Positions 57,573 to 64,000 of a stretch of 64,000 nucleotides of DNA are shown here, piece by piece. The stretch spans positions 248,001 to 312,000 of the forward strand of contig CAVQXT010000006.1 of the NCBI GenBank assembly GCA_963717945.1, given 5' to 3'. The stretch comes from FEN-299 sp963717945. GTDB lineage: Bacteria; Acidobacteriota; Vicinamibacteria; Vicinamibacterales; Fen-181. The notes beneath the pieces are model-generated. The model did not search any database, was not told the origin of the DNA, and worked only from the letters and a program-made list of their open reading frames with translations. Each line of letters starts with the position of its first letter. Position 1 is the stretch's first letter. The position numbers and the translations under genes are program-made.

Positions 57573-60092
57573 ATGGCCGGCGGCTTGTGGCGTGAGATCC
57601 TCTTCGGCCTGCGGCAGTTTCGCCGGTCGCCCGGCCTGGCGGCCGGCGTGGCCCTGACCATCGGCCTCGGCGTCGGCGCCAACCTGGCGATCGTCGCCCT
57701 GCTCTCCGACATCTTCTTCCCCGCCACCCCCTACCGCGACGCCTCGCGGCTGGTGATGATCGAAAACACCGGCCCGTACTTCTACGGCGGCAGCGTCCCC
57801 GAGGGCCTGGACGACCCGCAGCTCTCGATGCCCGACTTCGAGGACATGCGTGCCGGCCAGCGGAGCCTGGCCGTGGTCGGCGGCTACCGCGACGATCACG
57901 TGACCGTCATGACGGGCGGCGAGCGGCCGCGGGCCATCTGCCGGATCTTCGTGACACAGGGCCTGTTCGAGGCGCTCGGGCCGACGCCGGCGAAAGGGCG
58001 GCTGCTCGGGGCCGGCGACTTCGCGGCGGGCGCGCCTCCCGTGGCCCTGGTCACCGATGGGCTGTGGCGTTCGGCGCTCGCGTCCGATCCGGGTGCGATC
58101 GGAAGAACCGTCAACCTCGACGAGCAGCCGTTCACCGTGGTGGGCGTGATCCCGGCCAGCGCGTTCGGCCTCCTCCAGCAGCGCGCGCGCCTTCTCGACG
58201 AAGGCCGCGTCGATCGCTGCGTCGTGACGCCGCTGGTCCTGGGCAGCGCCGGCAACGACGAGTCGATCCTCAAATACATGCGCACGGCGAGGGAGAGCCC
58301 GGGGCTGCACGTGCTGGCCCGGCTGCGGGCTGGGCAGACCCTTGCGTCGGCCAACGGCGACCTGACGAGCCTCGCCGCCCGCATCCGCGAGCAGAACAAG
58401 GCCACCAACGCGAAGCGCGGTCTGCGCGCCGTCTCGCTCGACCAGTGGCGTACCTCCGAGGTCCGCCCGCTGCTGCTGATGCTGGCCGTGGCGGCAGCCC
58501 TCGCATTCCTCGTCGCGTGCGCCAACGCGGCGGGACTGGTCCTCACCGACACGATCGGGCGGCAGGCCGAACTCGGGGTGCGGCAGGCGCTCGGCGCCGG
58601 GTCCTCGCAACTGGTGCTCGTCGTCCTCGTCCGTGCCGTCCTGTGGGCGTTGCCTGGCGCGCTGGTCGGTTTTCTCTTTGCAGCGGCCACGCTCGCAGCG
58701 GTTCGCTGGGGCGTCTCGGCTGGAGCGGACCAGGTGGCGAGCGTCGCGTTCGGCCCGGCGGTCATCGGCGCGGGCCTGGCGCTGACGCTCGTCGCCGGCC
58801 TCGCCACGGGAGGCGTTGCCGCGTGGACCTTGCGGCGGCGCAACCTGGTGGACGCCCTGCGCGAAGGCGGCCAGACGACGTCTGGCGGCCGGAGGAGCCA
58901 CCGGGTGACGTTCGCGCTCGTCGCGCTGCAGGTCGCGGCTGCGACCGCCTTAAGCGTCGGCGCCGTGCTGCTCGTCCGCAGCATGTGGAACGTCGTATCG
59001 GCGGACCGCGGGTTCGACATCGACAAGGGCTTCACGCTCCAGATCAGGCTGCCGCGATCCAAGTACCCAACCTCGGCCGCGTGCGCCGAGTACTACCGCA
59101 AGGCTCTCGCGCGCGTCCGGGCCTTGCCGGGGGTCGTCTCCGCCGGCGTGAGCATGTCGCCGCCGTTGACCGACACCTACGTGATGCTGGGCGGTGACAT
59201 GGTCGCGACGACGCCGGCCGGGAAGAAGACCTTTAACCGATTGAGCGGGCAATTCGTGACGTCGGGCTACCTCGAGTCGCTTGGAATGAGGCTCATGCGG
59301 GGCCGGTTCTTCTCGGCGGCCGACGAACAGGCCGGCGCGCCGGTCGTGGTGGTAGACGAGGCGTTCCGCAGGACTTACCTCGGCGGCGCGGACCCTCTCG
59401 CCTCCACGCTGAGTTTCGGCGGCGTCCTGTCGATCGTCGGCGTTGTGGGCGACGTGCGGCAGGAAACGGACCAGCGCAAGGGACGCCGTTCCTCGCTTAC
59501 CGATACCGGAACGGCGTACTTGCTCTTCACCGAGCACCAGCGACGTCCGCCGCCATGGAGCTTCATGGTCGTGCGCACCGCGGCGGGCGGCGCGTCGGTC
59601 CCGGCCGCGGTCGTGCGCGAGATGCTGCTCGTGGACAATCTCGCGTGCCTCGGCGATCCGCAGACCTTCGGGCAGTTGTTCGCGCGGAGGGTGGCCGAGC
59701 GTCAACGGATCCTCGGCCTGGTCGGCGGATTCGCTGGTATCGTGCTGCTCATCACCGCGCTCAGCCTGACGTCGGCGCTCGCGCAGTTCGTGGCCTCGCA
59801 CACGCACGACCTCGCCATCCGCCGCGCCCTCGGCGCCAGCCGCGCACGCGTCGTCGTGTTCACCTCCCGACAACTGGCCGCGGCGCTGGGCGTCGGTCTC
59901 GTTGGAGGCGGCGCCGGAAGCTTGTGGTTGGGAAAGGCACTGACGAACCAGCTCTTCGGGATCGTGCCGTGGGACCCGCCGACGATCGCGATGGCGGTGG
60001 CCGGCCTTGCCGTCCTGGCGGTCGTCGCCGCGGCCGGACCCCTGTGGCGCGCGAGCCGTATCGACCCGGCACGCGCGCTGCGCGCGCTCTAG
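57573..60092 (+). CDS. MacB/FtsX-type ABC permease (ADOP type)
   Basis: I start at ATG 57573, seven bases after GGAGG; ATG 57567 is too close. The product has 839 residues. N-terminal REILFGLRQFRRSPGLAAGV is the usual lead-in, then a MacB periplasmic domain, FtsX helices with DTIGRQAELGVRQALGAGSS near 330, a second periplasmic domain, and final helices with THDLAIRRALGASRARVVVF near 755 and ASRIDPARALRAL at the end. It is the core-chromosome counterpart of the two permeases in the mobile region. No ATPase is adjacent. Substrate unknown. Confidence 0.94.
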   Translation: MAGGLWREILFGLRQFRRSPGLAAGVALTIGLGVGANLAIVALLSDIFFPATPYRDASRLVMIENTGPYFYGGSVPEGLDDPQLSMPDFEDMRAGQRSLAVVGGYRDDHVTVMTGGERPRAICRIFVTQGLFEALGPTPAKGRLLGAGDFAAGAPPVALVTDGLWRSALASDPGAIGRTVNLDEQPFTVVGVIPASAFGLLQQRARLLDEGRVDRCVVTPLVLGSAGNDESILKYMRTARESPGLHVLARLRAGQTLASANGDLTSLAARIREQNKATNAKRGLRAVSLDQWRTSEVRPLLLMLAVAAALAFLVACANAAGLVLTDTIGRQAELGVRQALGAGSSQLVLVVLVRAVLWALPGALVGFLFAAATLAAVRWGVSAGADQVASVAFGPAVIGAGLALTLVAGLATGGVAAWTLRRRNLVDALREGGQTTSGGRRSHRVTFALVALQVAAATALSVGAVLLVRSMWNVVSADRGFDIDKGFTLQIRLPRSKYPTSAACAEYYRKALARVRALPGVVSAGVSMSPPLTDTYVMLGGDMVATTPAGKKTFNRLSGQFVTSGYLESLGMRLMRGRFFSAADEQAGAPVVVVDEAFRRTYLGGADPLASTLSFGGVLSIVGVVGDVRQETDQRKGRRSSLTDTGTAYLLFTEHQRRPPPWSFMVVRTAAGGASVPAAVVREMLLVDNLACLGDPQTFGQLFARRVAERQRILGLVGGFAGIVLLITALSLTSALAQFVASHTHDLAIRRALGASRARVVVFTSRQLAAALGVGLVGGGAGSLWLGKALTNQLFGIVPWDPPTIAMAVAGLAVLAVVAAAGPLWRASRIDPARALRAL

Positions 60093-60253
60093 ACGGCTCT
60101 CGTCTCTAGGCTCTCGACTTTGGGCGGTGGCCGGCTCTTGGCCCTCAGCCGAACAATGCCGAGAGCCGAGAGTCCAGAGCCGAGAGCCTGTTCTGGTATG
60201 ATCCCCGCTCGTCCGCCCCCACCCAAGGTCACCACACCCGGAAGGACTGCGAT
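60093..60253. repeat. Intergenic CCGAGAGCC-type short repeats
   Basis: 60150-60192 is made of GCCGAGAGCC/GTCCAGAGCC units. The same unit type occurs at 54176-54212 and, on the other strand, 63052-63084. No gene. Confidence 0.65.
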
Positions 60254-63049
60254 ATGACCGCCACCGGCGCTCGACGTCTTGCTCTCACGACTGCGCTCTG
60301 TCTCCTGCTCGCTGCCGCGTTCGCGGCCGCGGCGCCGGGCACGAAGACGATCACCTTCGCCGACCTGATGAAGTTCCGGGCCATCGGCGGGACGACGATC
60401 TCCGACGATGGCAGGGTGGTGGCCTACGGCCTCCAGCCCGGCCGGGGCGACGGCGAGGCCGTGGTTCACGCGCTCGCCTCCGGCAAGGTGGTGAAGGTTC
60501 CGCTCGGCGGATCGCCCGTCATTTCGCAGGACGCGCGGTTTGTCGCCATGGTGCTGAAGGTGCCGTTCGCGGCCAGCGAGAAGACCGGCAAGGACAAGCC
60601 GAAATCGGGCATGGCGCTCGTGGACGTCGCCGCCGGGACGGTGACGCGGTTTGAAAACGTCGAGAAGTTCGCCTTCTCGGACGACTCGCGCTGGCTGGCC
60701 TATCAGCTGCCGGCCCCCGACGCGAAGCCAGGGGAGAAGCCGGCCGCGACCGCCGAAGCGGCCTCGGGTCCAAGGGCGGAGGCCGCGAAGGCCGGCGGTC
60801 CGCTCAAGCTCCGCGATCTCACCAACGGGACCGAGCGCGAGATCGCGTCGGTCGCCGCGTTCGCCTTCGACCCGACGTCGAAGTCGCTCGCCGTGATCGT
60901 GTCAGGCCTCGAGGGCAAGGGGAACGGCGTCTTCCTCTACGCGCTCGCGGATGCGGCCGGCGCTCCGGTCGCCGCCGCCCAGGCGGACAAGGGCCGATAC
61001 GAGTCGCTCACCTGGGCGAAGGACGGGCACGCGCTGGCGTTCCTCTCCGGCGCCGACAAGCCGGCCGGTTCGGCGACGCTGGCGATCTGGGACGCCGCCG
61101 CCGGCCAGTCGAAGCAGGCCGTCTCGTCCGACCAGGCGCCGAAGGGCTGGACGCTTCCGATCAAGAACGACCTGGCCTGGTCGAAGGACGGCAAGCGCCT
61201 GTTCTTCGGCTTCAAGCCGCCGCAGAAGGGCGCCGCGGCGGCCGCCGGGAAGGCGGAGAAGACCGACAAGAACGCCGCGCCCGACCCGTACGACTTCGAC
61301 GCCATCCTCTCGAAGGTCGAAGGCGACGTCTGGCACGCGAACGACCCGCGCATCATCCCGCAGCAGAAGATCATGTGGAACCGCGAGAAGGACCGGACCT
61401 ATCGCGCGGTGCTTCACGTCGAGAGCGGCAAGATCGTGCCGCTGGCGGCGCTCGACCTGCCGGACGTCGCCCTGCCCGAGAACGCGAAGTTCGCGCTGGG
61501 GACCTCGGACGTTCCTTACCTGAAGGAGTCCACCTGGGGCGAGGGCGGACGCGACGTGTTCGTCGTCGATCTCGAGACCGGGGCGCGCACGCTCGTGGTC
61601 AGGAAACTCAATGATCAGCCGTCGATGTCGCCCGACGGGCGGTTCGTCGCCTTCTTCGACGGCACCAACTGGCGGCTGTTCAACACGTCGACGAAGGCCG
61701 CGCGCGTCGTGACCGGCACGATGAAGGTCATCCTCACCGACGAGCAGCACGACACGCCCGACACGCCGCCCGACTACGGCCTCGGCGGTTGGGTGGACCA
61801 GGGCGCGGGCCTGCTGGTCTACGACCGCTACGACATCTGGCGGATCCCGACCGACGGCGGCGAGCCGGTCAACCTCACCGGCAAGGCCGGGCGCGCCTCG
61901 CAAATCACCTTCCGCGTCGTCACGCTCGACCGGGAGGACCGCTCGCTCTCGAGCCGCGAACCACTCCTCCTGACCGCGTACCACAACAAGGAGAAGAACT
62001 GGGGTTTCTACGCCGCGTCGTTCGCCAGGCCCGGCGTCGAACTCCGCCTCGACCAGAAGAAGCTGTTCAAGTTCATCGGCAAGGCGAAGAAGGCCGACGC
62101 CGTGCTGTTCTCGCGCGAGGATTTCGGCGAGTTCCCCGACGTCTGGGTGAGCGACCTCTCCTTCAAGGCGCCGAAGAAGGTCTCGGACGCGAACCCGCAG
62201 CTCGCGGAGTTCGCCTGGGGCGCCGCCGAACTGGTCGAATACAAGAACGCGGACGGCGTGCCGCTGCAGGGCGTGCTCATCAAGCCGGCGAACTACGTCG
62301 CCGGGCAGCGCTACCCGGTCATCACGTACTTCTACGAGCGGGAGTCGCAACTGCTCTATGCGTTCAACGAGCCGGTGGTCAACCATCGGCCGTCCTTCGC
62401 CGTCTACGCGGGCGCGGGCTACGCGATCTTCCTCCCCGACGTCGTGTTCACGATCGGGCATCCCGGCCAGTCATTCGTGAAGTGCCTCGTGCCGGCCGTC
62501 CAGAAGCTGGTGGACATGGGCGTCGCCGACCCGAAGAAGCTGGGCCTGCACGGGCATTCGTGGGGCGGTTACGGCACGGCCTACATGGTGACGCAGACCA
62601 ACATGTTCGCCGCGGCGGTGTCGGGCGCACCGGTGGCCAACATGACGAGCGCCTACGACGGCATCCGCTGGGAATCCGGGATCGCGCGGCAGGCTCAATA
62701 CGAGAAGAGCCAGAGCCGCATCGGCGGGTCGCTCTGGGAGAAGCGCGATCTGTTCATCGAGAACTCGCCGCTCTTCTTCGTGGACCGCGTCAAGACGCCG
62801 GTGCTCATCGAGCACGGCGACGAGGACGGCGCGGTGCCGTGGTACCAGGGGATCGAGTTCTATCTGTCGCTCCGGCGGGAGGGCAAGGACGTCATCCTGC
62901 TCCAGTACCGCGGCGAGCCGCACCACCTTCAGAAGTACCCGAACAAGCTCGACTACTCGATCAAGATGAAGCAGTACTTCGACCACTACCTCAAAGGTGA
63001 GCCCGCCGCCGATTGGATCGTCAACGGACAGCCGTACGCGGGCAAGTAG
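60254..63049 (+). CDS. S9-family (prolyl oligopeptidase-type) peptidase, exported
   Basis: The start is ATG 60254; signal peptide ALTTALCLLLAAAFAAAAPG. The product has 931 residues. Residues about 30-640 form a WD40/TolB-like propeller (TTISDDGRVVAYGLQPGRGD, FAFSDDSRWLAYQLPAPD, LAWSKDGKRLFFGFKPPQ, PSMSPDGRFVAFFDG). The C-terminal alpha/beta hydrolase has Ser in LHGHSWGGYGT near 769, Asp in EHGDEDGAVPWYQG near 856 and His in GEPHHLQKY near 890. Such enzymes cut peptides after Pro or other residues in the periplasm. Complete, with all three catalytic residues. Confidence 0.94.
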   Translation: MTATGARRLALTTALCLLLAAAFAAAAPGTKTITFADLMKFRAIGGTTISDDGRVVAYGLQPGRGDGEAVVHALASGKVVKVPLGGSPVISQDARFVAMVLKVPFAASEKTGKDKPKSGMALVDVAAGTVTRFENVEKFAFSDDSRWLAYQLPAPDAKPGEKPAATAEAASGPRAEAAKAGGPLKLRDLTNGTEREIASVAAFAFDPTSKSLAVIVSGLEGKGNGVFLYALADAAGAPVAAAQADKGRYESLTWAKDGHALAFLSGADKPAGSATLAIWDAAAGQSKQAVSSDQAPKGWTLPIKNDLAWSKDGKRLFFGFKPPQKGAAAAAGKAEKTDKNAAPDPYDFDAILSKVEGDVWHANDPRIIPQQKIMWNREKDRTYRAVLHVESGKIVPLAALDLPDVALPENAKFALGTSDVPYLKESTWGEGGRDVFVVDLETGARTLVVRKLNDQPSMSPDGRFVAFFDGTNWRLFNTSTKAARVVTGTMKVILTDEQHDTPDTPPDYGLGGWVDQGAGLLVYDRYDIWRIPTDGGEPVNLTGKAGRASQITFRVVTLDREDRSLSSREPLLLTAYHNKEKNWGFYAASFARPGVELRLDQKKLFKFIGKAKKADAVLFSREDFGEFPDVWVSDLSFKAPKKVSDANPQLAEFAWGAAELVEYKNADGVPLQGVLIKPANYVAGQRYPVITYFYERESQLLYAFNEPVVNHRPSFAVYAGAGYAIFLPDVVFTIGHPGQSFVKCLVPAVQKLVDMGVADPKKLGLHGHSWGGYGTAYMVTQTNMFAAAVSGAPVANMTSAYDGIRWESGIARQAQYEKSQSRIGGSLWEKRDLFIENSPLFFVDRVKTPVLIEHGDEDGAVPWYQGIEFYLSLRREGKDVILLQYRGEPHHLQKYPNKLDYSIKMKQYFDHYLKGEPAADWIVNGQPYAGK

Positions 63050-63131
63050 GGCCGGCTTTCGGCTCTGGGCTCTCGGCTTTCGGCGGTGCCCGTCGAGACA
63101 CTGACTCGGCGCCGAACGAGGGAGGAGCACC

Positions 63132-64000
63132 ATGCGAGCGTTCGTCACCGGGGCCACGGGATTCGTCGGCAGCCAGGTCGTCAGGCGGTTGGTGGAATCG
63201 GGCCACGAAGTCGCCTGCCTGGTCCGACCCGGCTCGGGCACCTCTGTCATCGAGAGGCTCGGCGCCAGGCTCGTGAGGGGCGACCTCACCGACAAACCCT
63301 CTCTCGTCGCGGGCATGGCGGGCGCCGACTGGCTCCTCAGCGTCGGCGCCGCCTACTCGTTCTGGGCTCGCGATCGCCGCTCGTACAGGCAGGTCAACGT
63401 CGCGGGCGTCCGCAACGTCATGGAGGCGGCGCTCGAAACCGGCGTCTCGAAGGTCATTCACGTCAGCAGCGTCGTCGTCTACGGGAAGCCGACCGTCAGC
63501 CCGGTCACCGAGGACGTGCCGCCCGGCCCGGTCCGCTTCAGCGAGTACGCGCGGACGAAGTACGAAGGAGACCTCGTCGCTTGGGCGCTGCACGCCGAGC
63601 GCGGCCTGCCGCTCGTTCTGGTCTACCCGGGGGCCATCCTCGGTCCGAACGATCCCAAGGCCACCGGCGAGTACATTCAAAGCATGGTCCGCGGACGGAT
63701 GCCGGCCACCGTCCTCAACGACGCCACGTTTCCATTCGTGCACGTCGACGACGTCGCGACCGGGATCGTCAGGGCGGCGGAGGTAGGGGGCAACATCGGC
63801 GCCCGGTACTTCCTGGTGGGCGAGAACCTGACGTTCGGAGCTGTCAACCAGCTCATCGCCGAAACGGCAGGCATTCGCCTCCCCGCCATGCGAATGCCAG
63901 ACGCGCTGGGCGTCGCCATGGCGGCCTTGCTGACGGGCGTCTCGCTCATCACGAGACGGCCGCCGCTGTTCGGTCTGTCGCTGGACCAGGTTAGGACGAT
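63132..64000 (+). CDS. NAD(P)-dependent epimerase/dehydratase family protein (3' end cut by window)
   Basis: ATG 63132 follows GGAGGAGC. The frame is open to the window edge (289 full codons). Extended SDR features: TGATGFVGSQVVRRL near 6-20, GDLTDKPSLVAGMAGADW near 50-67, HVSSVVVYG and catalytic YARTK with Tyr near 139, then LVYPGAILGPND and FPFVHVDDVATGIV. This matches sugar-epimerase- or dihydroflavonol-reductase-like members. The substrate cannot be told. It lies 80 bases after the S9 peptidase gene and may be independent of it. Confidence 0.9.
   Translation, partial: MRAFVTGATGFVGSQVVRRLVESGHEVACLVRPGSGTSVIERLGARLVRGDLTDKPSLVAGMAGADWLLSVGAAYSFWARDRRSYRQVNVAGVRNVMEAALETGVSKVIHVSSVVVYGKPTVSPVTEDVPPGPVRFSEYARTKYEGDLVAWALHAERGLPLVLVYPGAILGPNDPKATGEYIQSMVRGRMPATVLNDATFPFVHVDDVATGIVRAAEVGGNIGARYFLVGENLTFGAVNQLIAETAGIRLPAMRMPDALGVAMAALLTGVSLITRRPPLFGLSLDQVRT

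Noticed and set aside
60902..62461. Minus-strand open frame of 519 codons
   Set aside because: It is a shadow of the S9 peptidase gene.

Overview
The window is high-GC DNA from a bacterium that looks like an Acidobacteriota member, probably of the Vicinamibacteria type. This is inferred from gene families only: membrane Ser/Thr kinases with TPR or TolB/WD40-like sensor parts, several MacB/FtsX permeases of the type encoded without an adjacent ATPase, a large BNR-repeat secreted protein, an S9 peptidase, and short secreted proteins of unknown function. No rRNA is present to settle the taxonomy.

Layout. (1) 1-8.65 kb is chromosomal-looking: an SDR oxidoreductase running off the left edge, a methyltransferase with a late in-frame stop, a holin-like protein, a TRIC-family channel, an HExxH/barrel-like secreted protein, a TPR kinase, a truncated VOC protein and a lipocalin-like protein. 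(2) 8.65-45.05 kb is a mosaic of mobile and accessory DNA at a tRNA-Asn gene. The intact tRNA is at 45049-45123. Partial copies of it, or of its anticodon arm, lie at about 8.73, 13.69, 15.96 and 42.89 kb. Between them are integrase remnants, an AbiE toxin-antitoxin pair, an integrase-core transposase, an IS3 element without orfA, an IS21 element inserted in an IS4-type remnant that itself interrupts an integrase start, and a Cys-rich secreted-protein region (26.3-41.1 kb). Near the tRNA is a stretch that looks like integron cassettes with one good attC site (43885-43953). (3) 45.1-64 kb is conserved core: ffs-dnaX-ybaB-recR plus a DUF4203-like gene, an ECF sigma/anti-sigma/secreted-protein operon, a radical SAM protein, MltB, a BNR protein, an FtsX permease, an S9 peptidase and an epimerase running off the right edge.

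The most interesting region is 26.3-41.1 kb. It holds two homologous 78-residue secreted peptides with nearly the same eight-cysteine pattern, and two paralogous membrane-anchored proteins with identically spaced 13-cysteine tails carried on a long direct duplication. It also holds two membrane-anchored thioredoxin-fold proteins (one fused to rhodanese), a TonB-rhodanese fusion, two FtsX-type permeases, two HTH regulators and an ECF sigma/anti-sigma/secreted-protein operon. A system that makes, oxidises or sulfurates and exports Cys-rich proteins is a reasonable hypothesis. The evidence is co-location and domain content only.

Core intergenic regions are filled with short degenerate tandem repeats and palindromes, a different family in almost every gap. 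One dispersed repeat has entered a coding sequence (anti-sigma gene, 50.8 kb).
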